Shown here: one piece after another, positions 49,812 through 58,447 of the stretch
How the letters are laid out: every line of letters begins with the position of its first letter
Position numbering within the stretch: position 1 is the stretch's first letter
Source: Candidatus Saccharimonadota bacterium
GTDB lineage: Bacteria > Patescibacteriota > Saccharimonadia > Saccharimonadales > Saccharimonadaceae
Length of the DNA: 64,000 nucleotides
Direction: 5' to 3'
NCBI GenBank assembly: GCA_905372785.1
Contig: CAJPQG010000003.1
Coordinates: 58,908-122,907, forward strand
Program-made: the position numbers and the translations under genes
Notes under the pieces: model-generated
What the model was told of the DNA's origin: nothing
What the model saw: only the letters and a program-made list of their open reading frames with translations
Database searches by the model: none

Positions 49812-50615
49812 ATGAGTAATTTTCTAACAAAAGAAAATAAAGCACTCCTGGCAGAATTAGTTCGGACCGACTTTAAACTACGCTATCAGGGATCGCTTTT
49901 AGGATATGTTTGGTCGCTGCTGAAGCCGCTACTGCTATTTGGCATTTTGTATGTCGTATTTGTTAATTTTTTACGCGTTGGTAATGAAATCCAACACTTT
50001 GCGGTTTACCTCTTGATTGGTATCGTGCTGTGGAACTTCTTTACTGAAATGACGGTGCAAAGCGTTGGGGCGATCGTTAGTCGCAGTGATTTGATTCGTA
50101 AGATTAAGATTCCGCGCTGGACAGTGGTGATTTCAACCAGTATTTCAGCGACTATTAACCTCTTGCTGAGTTTGGTGATTGTGGCTATTTTTATGGTCGT
50201 TAACCAAGTGCCGCTCACATTGGCTGGCGTGCTGCTATTTCCAGTGTATGTTATTGGGCTATATTTGCTGGCGCTCGGCTTTTCGTTCCTGCTTTCGGCA
50301 CTGTATGTAAAGTTCCGTGATGTATCATACATTTGGGAAGTTATTCTGCAGGGTGGTTTTTACGCAACACCAATTATTTACCCGCTGCAAATGGTAAAAA
50401 ATGAGCTGCTCGAAAAGCTACTGCTGCTCAATCCGGTCGCACTAGTTATTCAAGGGGTGCGTGATGCAATCATTGGTGATAAGACGCTCAGCTTTTTCGA
50501 TTTGTGGCATAACCCGCTTGCGATTGTGGTGCCAGTCGGCTTTACCCTTGTGGTGCTTGTCGGTGGTTGGCTATATTTCCAAAAAGAATCAAAGTTTTTC
50601 GCGGAGAATTTGTAA
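49812..50615 (+). CDS. wzm: Polysaccharide exporter permease Wzm
   Basis: 267-aa ABC-2 permease that exports lipid-linked O-antigen or teichoic-type polymers. It starts MSNFLTKENKALLAELVRTD and shows FKLRYQGSLLGYVWSLLKPL, the family motif, then six helices ending near LAIVVPVGFTLVVLVGGWLY. The open frame extends 17 codons upstream to 49761, but the TATAAT box lies within it and the family start is at 49812. The ATPase gene follows with no gap. Confidence 0.92.
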   Translation: MSNFLTKENKALLAELVRTDFKLRYQGSLLGYVWSLLKPLLLFGILYVVFVNFLRVGNEIQHFAVYLLIGIVLWNFFTEMTVQSVGAIVSRSDLIRKIKIPRWTVVISTSISATINLLLSLVIVAIFMVVNQVPLTLAGVLLFPVYVIGLYLLALGFSFLLSALYVKFRDVSYIWEVILQGGFYATPIIYPLQMVKNELLEKLLLLNPVALVIQGVRDAIIGDKTLSFFDLWHNPLAIVVPVGFTLVVLVGGWLYFQKESKFFAENL

Positions 50616-51824
50616 ATGATAGGGAAGACACGAGGTGTCGCGCTTGATGTGCAGCACATAACAAAAGAATTCAAGCTGCCACACGAGTCGCAGAATTCAT
50701 TAAAAGGGCGCCTAATTAATTTTAATAAGCGTGGGTACGAAATTCAGCGGGTGCTTGATGATATTTCGTTTACTGTATATAAGGGCGACTTTATTGGTAT
50801 CGTTGGGCGTAATGGTAGTGGTAAGAGTACACTGCTGAAGATTATCTCAGAAATCTACACGCCAAATGGTGGTCATGTAGACGTGCACGGTAAGTTAACA
50901 CCGTTCATTGAGCTTGGTGTGGGCTTTAACCCAGAGTTATCTGGTCGTGATAATGTCTTTTTGAACGGGGCATTGCTCGGCTTCAGCCGTTCAGAAATTG
51001 AAGAGCGCTATGATGACATTGTGGCCTTTTCAGAGCTAGAGCGCTTTATGGACCAAAAGTTAAAGAACTACTCGAGCGGTATGCAGGTGCGTTTGGCATT
51101 TTCAATCGCTATCCAGGCGGACACAGACATTCTGGTACTCGATGAGGTGCTCGCAGTGGGAGATGAAGCCTTCCAGCGTAAATGTTTCGAATACTTTAAA
51201 GAACTAAAGCGCAATGGTAAAACAGTTGTGCTAGTGACGCATGATATGGCATCGGTTAAAAAGTTCTGCAACCGCGCTATCTTGATTGAAAAGAGCAAGC
51301 TGGTACTAGACGGTACGCCAGATGAAGTGGCAAACCGGTACACGCTGAGTAACCTTGAGGTTAAGCCAAAGCAGCAAAAGAAAGAGGATGACGATCGGCC
51401 ACGACCAGAGATTACGCTAGAAGCTCTGTCTAAGACAGTATTGTCAAACGAAGATGAGCTGAAGATCAAGCTAACGTATACGGTGCACGAGGATGTGCCG
51501 GTTGGGTTTGGGATTTCAGTCATCGATGAGGTGACTAACCGGGCTAGTTCGGTTATCGACGATGGATATGTCGATGATGACTTTGCGCCAGCAGTTACGT
51601 CAACCAAAAAGGGCACCTATAGCTATACCTATACACTGCCACTTACAGGGTTTAACGACCGTAATTTTGAAATAACAGCTGCACTATTCCGCAAAACAAA
51701 GAATGGTGAGCTTGTGCCATATGCCTTCACGGGGGAGAAGCAAATTTTACATTTTGTAATTCGTAACCAGAAACGAGGTGACAATGGACTACTTACACGT
51801 AAAGGAACCTGGCAACCTAACTGA
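50616..51824 (+). CDS. wzt: Polysaccharide exporter ATPase Wzt with C-terminal glycan-binding domain
   Basis: 402-aa ATPase partner of Wzm. Nucleotide-binding domain (1-250): Walker A GIVGRNGSGKSTLLKIISEI, GFNPELSGRDNVFLNGALLG, signature YSSGMQVRLAFSIAI, Walker B ILVLDEVLAVGDEAFQ. Residues about 260-402 are a beta-rich C-terminal domain of the kind that recognises the non-reducing end of the exported polymer in long Wzt proteins. Such a domain suggests that chain length is set by a terminal modification. It overlaps licD by 41 bases. Confidence 0.92.
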   Translation: MIGKTRGVALDVQHITKEFKLPHESQNSLKGRLINFNKRGYEIQRVLDDISFTVYKGDFIGIVGRNGSGKSTLLKIISEIYTPNGGHVDVHGKLTPFIELGVGFNPELSGRDNVFLNGALLGFSRSEIEERYDDIVAFSELERFMDQKLKNYSSGMQVRLAFSIAIQADTDILVLDEVLAVGDEAFQRKCFEYFKELKRNGKTVVLVTHDMASVKKFCNRAILIEKSKLVLDGTPDEVANRYTLSNLEVKPKQQKKEDDDRPRPEITLEALSKTVLSNEDELKIKLTYTVHEDVPVGFGISVIDEVTNRASSVIDDGYVDDDFAPAVTSTKKGTYSYTYTLPLTGFNDRNFEITAALFRKTKNGELVPYAFTGEKQILHFVIRNQKRGDNGLLTRKGTWQPN

Positions 51825-52959
51825 GATCCAGAGGCGACTTCTCGCGACATATCGTGTGTTTAGCGATTTTTGTCGCAGCCACGGACTGACTTTTGCCGCA
51901 GCAGGCGGCACAAAAATTGGCGCAGTACTTTGGCAGGGATTTATTCCCTGGGATGATGATATTGATATTGTAATGCCGTGGCGTGATTATCAGCGGCTGG
52001 GCGAGCTTATGATGAAACGCTCACCGCGCGGTCATGCTTGGTTTGATGGAGTGAGCGCGCGTCACTCAGATCAATTGGTGGGTAAATTTCACGATGAGCG
52101 AACTATGTTTACATCGTATAATTTACTGCCGTTTCCAGAGAGTTTTACTGGTGTGTTTGTCGATGTATTTCCGGTCATTGGTGTACCGGCGGAGGCTACC
52201 GAACGGGAATTATTTGTGCAAGAAATACTTGAGCTGCGTGGTCGTCTTGATCGCAAGCGTTTGTTTGACGATGGTGAAGAGTCAACGCGTGAGCTCGTGC
52301 AGCAGCTTTATGAGCTAATGAACCGATATGATCCGGAAGATACTGGGTGGTCGGCTAATGTGGCAAATCCGCACAAGGAGTGCTTTTTAACGCAGGAGCA
52401 ATGGGATAGCGAAGAGATGGCTTTTGAGGACGCGCTTATTCCTGTGCCGCGTGAATACGACAAGCAGCTTAAGCAGCAGTACACCACCTATAGTAAAGAT
52501 TGGCAGTGGCCAAAGGACCAAAAGATTCGCACGCATGAGGACTTTGCCTTGGTTGACCTGCGGCGAAGTTGTCGCAAATACGCGCTAGCGATTGCTGGCC
52601 ATCCGTTGCCAGGCATTTTTATAAAGAAATATACAAGTGCTATGCAGCGCGTCGTGAAAAATTTGGGGCAAACTATGTTTGAGATAGGGGATGTGCGTGA
52701 CGCTGCACAGCAAAAATTAGATGCAACTCTGCTAGCGCGTGATACGCTTGAGCAAGAGCTAGCTACAGCAAAACAAGCCAATGATACGTTGCAAGGTAAG
52801 CAGCAGGAAACACAGCAGCGCTTGTCTGAAACAGTAGAGCATTTAAAAAATATCGAAACGCGCTATAATCAAATGCAAGAGTCACTATCGTGGAAGGTGA
52901 CGAAACCCCTGCGCGTATTTAATAAGGCAGCTGACAGGAGTGATAACAATAAGGAGTGA
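51784..52959 (+). CDS. LicD family phosphotransferase with coiled-coil tail
   Basis: 391-aa LicD protein. These enzymes move phosphocholine or related phospho-groups onto surface glycans. Key features are the HGLTFAAAGGTKIGAVLWQG, the acidic metal-binding GFIPWDDDIDIVMPWRDY (about residues 54-71) and GVFVDVFPVIGVPAE. After the catalytic part a coiled coil (about 310-375) ends SWKVTKPLRVFNKAAD, a motif often found at the end of glycan-cluster proteins. AGGTG precedes the ATG at 51784. It may add the terminal group that the Wzt C-domain recognises; that link is inference. Confidence 0.88.
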   Translation: MDYLHVKEPGNLTEIQRRLLATYRVFSDFCRSHGLTFAAAGGTKIGAVLWQGFIPWDDDIDIVMPWRDYQRLGELMMKRSPRGHAWFDGVSARHSDQLVGKFHDERTMFTSYNLLPFPESFTGVFVDVFPVIGVPAEATERELFVQEILELRGRLDRKRLFDDGEESTRELVQQLYELMNRYDPEDTGWSANVANPHKECFLTQEQWDSEEMAFEDALIPVPREYDKQLKQQYTTYSKDWQWPKDQKIRTHEDFALVDLRRSCRKYALAIAGHPLPGIFIKKYTSAMQRVVKNLGQTMFEIGDVRDAAQQKLDATLLARDTLEQELATAKQANDTLQGKQQETQQRLSETVEHLKNIETRYNQMQESLSWKVTKPLRVFNKAADRSDNNKE

Positions 52960-52960
52960 T

Positions 52961-54184
52961 ATGAGTAAACAAGAGAAATTGTATAAATTCTACACCTACG
53001 CAAAGAACGAGGGGCTTCGCAAGGCAGTAAAAAAGACGCGTGATTATGTGGCAAAGCAGCAACAGCCAATTTTCCAACAGCCAATTGACGTAATGGCTGC
53101 CGTTGAAGATATTAAACGTGCTAATTACATCGATCATCCATACGCGGCCCCACCAAAAATTGGATCAAAAGAGAAGCTGAAGATTGGTTGGGTGCTGAGC
53201 CCATTAAGCCCGGGTAGCGGTGGTCAAAATACAATTTGTCGCTTTGCACGCTACTTGCAGCAGCAGGGGCACGATGTCACCTTTTACCTCTACGAGGCAA
53301 TTCACCCACAAAGTGTTGCGCAGGCGGTGGATATTTTACGCAGCAGCTTTCACTTTGATGTAAAGGTGAAGAAAATTGCTGATTATGAAGAGTCGGATGC
53401 TTTGATTGCGACTGGCTGGGAGACAGCATACCCAGTATTTAATGTTGATACCAAGGCGCATAAGTTTTACTTTGTGCAAGACTTTGAACCACTCTTTTAT
53501 GGGCTTGGCTCAAAGGCGGTGCTGGCTGAAAACACCTACCGCATGGGCTTTTATGGCATTACCGCTGGCCGCTGGCTAACAAAAAAGGTGTCGGAATATG
53601 GTATGGCGGCGGATTACTTTAACTTTGGTGCTGATATGGATATTTACCGCTATAAGCCAGAAGTTAAAAAGCAGAAGAAGATTTGTTTCTACGCTCGCCC
53701 GGTAACGGAGCGCCGTGCGTTTGAGCTGGGTGTTATCGCACTAGATATTTTCCATAAAAAACACCCAGAATACGAGATTGAGTTCTTTGGTTGGGACACC
53801 GGTAACTATCAAATTCCATTCCCATATAAAAACCGCGGTATTCTCTCGCACGAGGATGTAGCGCGCTTGTACCATGAATCAGAGGCTTGTTTGGTATTAT
53901 CGCTAACAAATGTATCACTCCTTCCACTGGAGCTTTTGGTGGCGGGCTGTATTCCCGTTATGAATGAAGGTGAAAACAATAGCCTAGTGCTTGGTGAGAA
54001 CGACTACATTCACTATGTACCGGCATCACCAATCCAAATGGCAGCAGAGCTCAGTAAGATTGTTGAGAAAGACGATTTGACTGCTTATGCCCAGGCAGCT
54101 AGCGATAGTGTAGCTAATGCATCATGGGATGCGTCATACGCGAAGGTAGAAGCTATTTTGCGCCGTGAGGTACAAGGAGAATAG
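52961..54184 (+). CDS. Glycosyltransferase, WsaF-like
   Basis: 407-aa GT-B protein, start MSKQEKLYKFYTYAKNEG preceded by AAGGAG. N-terminal helices are followed by LKIGWVLSPLSPGSGGQNTI, typical of WsaF-type rhamnosyltransferases, then HKFYFVQDFEPLFYGLGSKA and KKICFYARPVTERRAFELGV. The C-terminal GT-B domain ends LSLTNVSLLPLELLVAGCIP, corresponding to the donor-site E-rich motif. Its start lies 1 base past the licD stop, so they share an operon. The donor sugar is probably dTDP-rhamnose if rmlA is used, but this is unproven. Confidence 0.82.
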   Translation: MSKQEKLYKFYTYAKNEGLRKAVKKTRDYVAKQQQPIFQQPIDVMAAVEDIKRANYIDHPYAAPPKIGSKEKLKIGWVLSPLSPGSGGQNTICRFARYLQQQGHDVTFYLYEAIHPQSVAQAVDILRSSFHFDVKVKKIADYEESDALIATGWETAYPVFNVDTKAHKFYFVQDFEPLFYGLGSKAVLAENTYRMGFYGITAGRWLTKKVSEYGMAADYFNFGADMDIYRYKPEVKKQKKICFYARPVTERRAFELGVIALDIFHKKHPEYEIEFFGWDTGNYQIPFPYKNRGILSHEDVARLYHESEACLVLSLTNVSLLPLELLVAGCIPVMNEGENNSLVLGENDYIHYVPASPIQMAAELSKIVEKDDLTAYAQAASDSVANASWDASYAKVEAILRREVQGE

Positions 54185-54185
54185 T

Positions 54186-55421
54186 ATGGCAAAGAAATCA
54201 GCGAAACCAACCAAAGCGGCTGCACAAAAGAAACAGGCTAAGCCGGCGCCAAAGCAGCAATCTAAACCAAAAACTACTCAGCCAAAGCAGAGTAAGCCAA
54301 CGCCGAAAGTAAAAGATACGAAGCCGGTAAAGTCTGCTGCCGCACAAAAACCTGCTCAGTCTGCCAAGCCAGCCAGTAAAAAGCACGATGAACTGCCACC
54401 AACTGTTGGTAAGCAGCGCGCACAAGATTCGTATGATATTACCGTGTTTGTGCCAACCTATTTTGGTGAAAAGTATCTTGACGACCTCTTTAAGATGGTG
54501 TTCCGCCAGAAGATTGATAAAGCGGTAGAAGTGCTGGTTTATGACACGAGCTCGAAAGACAAGACGCCGCAAATCATTACTAAATATGCTGAGCAGCATC
54601 CTAATTTGCGCTGGAAGACTATTACTAAGGAAGAGTATGGCCATGGCAAGACTCGTGCGGCTGCATCTCATGATGCGAAGGGAGATATTGTGGTGTATCT
54701 CTCGCAAGATGCGGTACCAGCGCACAACCGTTGGCTGTATGAAATGACGAAACCATTTGAGCTGTCGCCACGAATTATTGGTGTGGTGGGCAAGCAAGAT
54801 CCACGGCCAAAGACATTTCCACTTTTGAAGCGTGAGATCACTTCGGTATTTCGTTCGTTTGGACCAGATGAGGGAACTACGTTGTTCTATGCAGATGATT
54901 TTGTAAAAAATCAGGAAATTTACGATAAAATTGCTTTCTATTCAGATGCTAACTCGGCGGCGCGGCGTGACTATCTAACTGGCGAGCTGCCATATAAAGA
55001 CGTACCGTACGCTGAAGATCAGCTATTTGGCCGTGATATCATTAACGCTGGCTACATGAAAGCGTATGCCTCACGCGGTAATGTGCAGCACTCAAATGAC
55101 TTTACTTTGTTTGAATACAAGCACCGCATGTTTGACGAAACGATGGGCTTGCGTAAGGTTGGCATCCAGGTGGCAGTGCCGGGTAAACGGTTTATTATTC
55201 GGGCAGTTATTGGTGGTGTGATTCGTGATATTTTCTGGACATTGCGCGATGGTCACTACGGTTGGAAGCGCAAAATTTGGGGCGTTGTTACTGCACCGCT
55301 TTACAACATCGAGAAGTGGCGCGGCGTGCGAGCGGCAGCACTCGCTGATGTTGATGATGATGTAGCTAATGCAGCACGGTCGCTTGAAGGGCGCCAGGCT
55401 ATCAAGAACAAGCATAAGTAG
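54186..55421 (+). CDS. Glycosyltransferase family 2 with Lys/Ala/Pro-rich N-tail
   Basis: 411-aa GT-A enzyme. The first 75 residues are almost only Lys, Ala, Pro, Gln and Thr (a basic disordered tail). The catalytic part starts YDITVFVPTYFGEKYLDDLF, with VEVLVYDTSSKDKTPQIIT, GHGKTRAAASHDAKGDIVVY, YLSQDAVPAHNRWLYEM and DVPYAEDQLFGRDIINAGYM, resembling rhamnosyltransferases. The ribosome site AAGGAG is 7 bases before the ATG. The tail could bind acidic membrane lipids or polymer. Confidence 0.88.
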   Translation: MAKKSAKPTKAAAQKKQAKPAPKQQSKPKTTQPKQSKPTPKVKDTKPVKSAAAQKPAQSAKPASKKHDELPPTVGKQRAQDSYDITVFVPTYFGEKYLDDLFKMVFRQKIDKAVEVLVYDTSSKDKTPQIITKYAEQHPNLRWKTITKEEYGHGKTRAAASHDAKGDIVVYLSQDAVPAHNRWLYEMTKPFELSPRIIGVVGKQDPRPKTFPLLKREITSVFRSFGPDEGTTLFYADDFVKNQEIYDKIAFYSDANSAARRDYLTGELPYKDVPYAEDQLFGRDIINAGYMKAYASRGNVQHSNDFTLFEYKHRMFDETMGLRKVGIQVAVPGKRFIIRAVIGGVIRDIFWTLRDGHYGWKRKIWGVVTAPLYNIEKWRGVRAAALADVDDDVANAARSLEGRQAIKNKHK

Positions 55422-55461
55422 CATTGCTCTTGTTGATTGAATCGGCTACAATATAGCCAAC

Positions 55462-56064
55462 ATGAAATACAAGAACAAACAATCAACAAGCACTATATCA
55501 AGGAAAGGCATTCTCACCGTGATCGCCGCAGGTATTGTACTTACGGGGGCGATTGTTGGGGGTGTTTTTCTATTTACGCCAAAATCTGGCCAGCCGCACC
55601 GTGGTACCTCGAGCGAGACACCGCGTGATGAAGAAGGGCGGAGCACACAGCGCAATGCCGATGAGCAGCGGCAGACGAAGGAACTGGCCCATAACCCAGA
55701 TAAAAAGCAGCAGCCGCCAGCACAAACTGATCGTCCTGCAGAGGCGACAGCCAGCGCTGAAAATGGTAAACGCAAAGCTTACGCCACAGTGACGAACGTT
55801 GGCATAGAGGGCGATGCTGTGGAGGCCAGCGGATTTATTTCTACTATCGCTGAAGAAGGCGGCCAATGTAAGTTTGTCTTTTCGCAAAAGGACCGCAGAG
55901 TAGTAAAGAATAGTAGCGGCCTTGCCAATCCAAGCTCGACAACCTGCCGCACGGTACGCTTTGCCAAAAGTGAACTAGGCAGTGGCACCTGGGCAGTGAC
56001 GCTTGAGTACGACTCCCCTGGAGTGCAGGGCAATGGCCTAAATACAATGGAGATACAACTGTAA
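55462..56064 (+). CDS. Hypothetical secreted protein with N-terminal membrane anchor
   Basis: 200-aa protein with an N-terminal hydrophobic segment (about 13-35, ILTVIAAGIVLTGAIVGGVF), a long polar, probably disordered linker (to about 105), and a small C-terminal domain (about 105-200) beginning KAYATVTNVGIEGDAVEASG and containing two cysteines (GGQCKFVF and SSTTCRTVRF) likely to pair. TACAAT (55447-55452) precedes the ATG by 9 bases. Its stop overlaps the next start (TAATG), so it is made together with the large surface protein. No family recognised. Confidence 0.75.
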   Translation: MKYKNKQSTSTISRKGILTVIAAGIVLTGAIVGGVFLFTPKSGQPHRGTSSETPRDEEGRSTQRNADEQRQTKELAHNPDKKQQPPAQTDRPAEATASAENGKRKAYATVTNVGIEGDAVEASGFISTIAEEGGQCKFVFSQKDRRVVKNSSGLANPSSTTCRTVRFAKSELGSGTWAVTLEYDSPGVQGNGLNTMEIQL

Positions 56065-58436
56065 TGTGGGGGCGCCAAGGGGGAGGCGGCCTCACACAAA
56101 TCAGCATTATATTGGGGGTTGTTGCTAGCATTATTGGTGGTGTTTTGTTTAGTGTGCCAGCACATGCGGCAATGGCACGAGATTTTCGGCCAGGCAATAT
56201 CATCGATGATGCGGTGTTTTACAATAAAGACGCCATGAGTGTGGCGGAAATTCAGACCTTTTTAGACCAGCACGTACCAGCTTGTGACACCTGGGGCCGG
56301 CAGCGCTATGGCAGTGGTACCCGCGAACAGTATGCCCGAAGCCGTGGCTGGCACGGAGCACCGTATCCGTGTTTGCAGCACTATCACGAAAATCCACAGA
56401 CTGGTGAAACCTCATTTGAACGGGGTGGCGGCGCATTTCCAGGCGGTATGTCGACAGCGCAAATTATTTGGCAAGCAGCTCAAGAAAATGGCATTAATCC
56501 ACAAGTCTTGCTGGTGATGCTCAAAAAAGAGCAGGGGTCGCTCTTTACTGATGATTGGCCACTGAAAAGCCAGTATAAATATGCTATGGGTTATGCCTGC
56601 CCAGATAGTGGGCCTGGCTTTTCGGCAAACTGCGCCAGTACAAAGGGTGGGTTATATAAGCAAATTCACCTGGCAGCCTGGCAGCTTAAGCGCTATAAAG
56701 AACATATTCATGAATACCAATACCGTCCAGGCCGTACAAATTACATTCAGTATAATCCAAACCCAGCGTGTGGCGGCAAGAATGTCTACATCGAGAATGT
56801 AGCGACGGCTAGTTTGTATATTTATACGCCATATGTACCAAGCGATGCAGCGCTGAACGCATACCCTGGTGAGACGCATTGTGGGGCCTATGGAAACCGT
56901 AACTTTTTCTTCTTTTTCCATGAATGGTTTGGTGCGCCACGGGTGACATCTAGTTTCGTGCGCAGCGAGCGAGACAGCACAGTGTATCTTATTTCTGATG
57001 ACACCAAATATCCCGTTAGTGCGATGCATTTTGTGTCGGCAGCATCACGGCTAGGGCAGGTGCAGTTTGTTAGCCAGGGGTATCTTGATGGTAAAACAAC
57101 CGGGTTCTCACTGACGCGATTGATTCGATCGAAAGATGGCACAGTTTACTTTTATGATTCGAATATTAAGCTACCATTTGGTAGCTGCCAGCAAATTGCC
57201 GACTATGGCTATACGTGCGGGCAGTCGATTCGGCTGAGTGATAATCAGCTGGCACGGTTTAGTGATGGCCCGATGATGACAGATAGCTACATGACTACGA
57301 GCGGTTCACTGTATGGTATTCGTGGTGGTAAAAAATACGAGGCCTTTGACCAGCAAACGCTTACGCAGCAGGGCTTTAGCGGGGTGTATAACCGCCTTGA
57401 TGCAAGTGGCATTGCGCATTTACAATTAGCACCACCGCTGCTCAAGGCAGATACTATTGTTGAAGATAATGCAACGGGTGAGCAGTATTATGTAGATGGT
57501 GCACTGCGGCTAAATAGGCTAGCTACGCAGAACGCACGCCTGGCGTTTACTGGTAAATTCCCGCTGCAGCGATTTTCACACCAGAGTGTACTACTAGCGC
57601 CACGCACGCAGGGCATATGGGATAAGGTGGCTGTGGCTGGGCAACATTATTTGCTTGCAAACGGGCAGCTGCTGCCACTAGCATCAGGTGATGACTTCCC
57701 AGGCAGTGTGAGTGAAATTACTCCGACTGCTGCACAGCTACTGCGTAAAGGCCCTGCCGCGCCTCGGCCACTACTAATTAAATCTCCTCAAGATGCGACA
57801 GTGTATGCATTTATACATGGCAAGCGCCGACCAGTGCCGGGTATGCAAGATCTGGCTGGTATTACGGGTCAGCAGCAGCCAGTTATTGCAACGCTCGATC
57901 AGGTAACGGTAAATGGCTTACCAGAAGCAAGCTTACTGGTAGCGCCTGGTGCGCTGATAAAATCTCACCAGGATGCGACGGTGTATATGGCAGATGGATT
58001 TGAGCGACTAATTCCACTAACGAGCTTTGCTCCGGCAAAAGAGCTTGGGTTATCTCTGGCGGTTCGCTCATTCGCCAAGGAACAGCTGCAGGGCTATACG
58101 GTTGCTCCAGGGCAATTGCAAGCGTATATTGCCTTTGGCCAGCGCCGCTATATTGCTGCAGGTGGAAAGTTATACCATGCGCAGGAGTTGCGAGGATCGA
58201 TGCAGCCACTGCCGCTTGATGAGCGTACCCAGCAAGCGCTTGCGAACCATAAAGCAGGTGAATTACCAGGCTTTTTGCGAGGTAGTGACGGCACGATTTA
58301 TCAGCGCAATGCCACAGTGCTGTACCCGATTCGTAGTATGCAAACGTTCCGTGCGCTTGGTGGCAATGCGGACAACCTGCTGCAAATTGATAGTAACCAG
58401 CTGCTGCATTTGTTTGAACGTGGGGCAGTCAAGTAA
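56064..58436 (+). CDS. Large secreted surface protein, actinobacterial hemagglutinin-like domain plus repeats
   Basis: 790-aa protein. A signal segment (about 12-35, ending PAHAAM) is followed by a cysteine-containing domain (about 45-290) with MSVAEIQTFLDQHVPACDTW, GMSTAQIIWQAAQENGINPQ, VLLVMLKKEQGSL, YAMGYACPDSGPG and YGNRNFFFFFHEWFGAP, a set found in actinobacterial secreted wall proteins often labelled hemagglutinin. The rest consists of repeated units with the pattern S-x-D-x-T-V-Y plus a short loop and P-V/I (starting for example RSERDSTVYLISDDTKYPV, IKSPQDATVYAFIHGKRRPV, IKSHQDATVYMADGFERLIP, LRGSDGTIYQRNATVLYPI). A role in host-surface contact or wall binding is inferred. Confidence 0.82.
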   Translation: MWGRQGGGGLTQISIILGVVASIIGGVLFSVPAHAAMARDFRPGNIIDDAVFYNKDAMSVAEIQTFLDQHVPACDTWGRQRYGSGTREQYARSRGWHGAPYPCLQHYHENPQTGETSFERGGGAFPGGMSTAQIIWQAAQENGINPQVLLVMLKKEQGSLFTDDWPLKSQYKYAMGYACPDSGPGFSANCASTKGGLYKQIHLAAWQLKRYKEHIHEYQYRPGRTNYIQYNPNPACGGKNVYIENVATASLYIYTPYVPSDAALNAYPGETHCGAYGNRNFFFFFHEWFGAPRVTSSFVRSERDSTVYLISDDTKYPVSAMHFVSAASRLGQVQFVSQGYLDGKTTGFSLTRLIRSKDGTVYFYDSNIKLPFGSCQQIADYGYTCGQSIRLSDNQLARFSDGPMMTDSYMTTSGSLYGIRGGKKYEAFDQQTLTQQGFSGVYNRLDASGIAHLQLAPPLLKADTIVEDNATGEQYYVDGALRLNRLATQNARLAFTGKFPLQRFSHQSVLLAPRTQGIWDKVAVAGQHYLLANGQLLPLASGDDFPGSVSEITPTAAQLLRKGPAAPRPLLIKSPQDATVYAFIHGKRRPVPGMQDLAGITGQQQPVIATLDQVTVNGLPEASLLVAPGALIKSHQDATVYMADGFERLIPLTSFAPAKELGLSLAVRSFAKEQLQGYTVAPGQLQAYIAFGQRRYIAAGGKLYHAQELRGSMQPLPLDERTQQALANHKAGELPGFLRGSDGTIYQRNATVLYPIRSMQTFRALGGNADNLLQIDSNQLLHLFERGAVK

Positions 58437-58447
58437 AATAAAGACAC

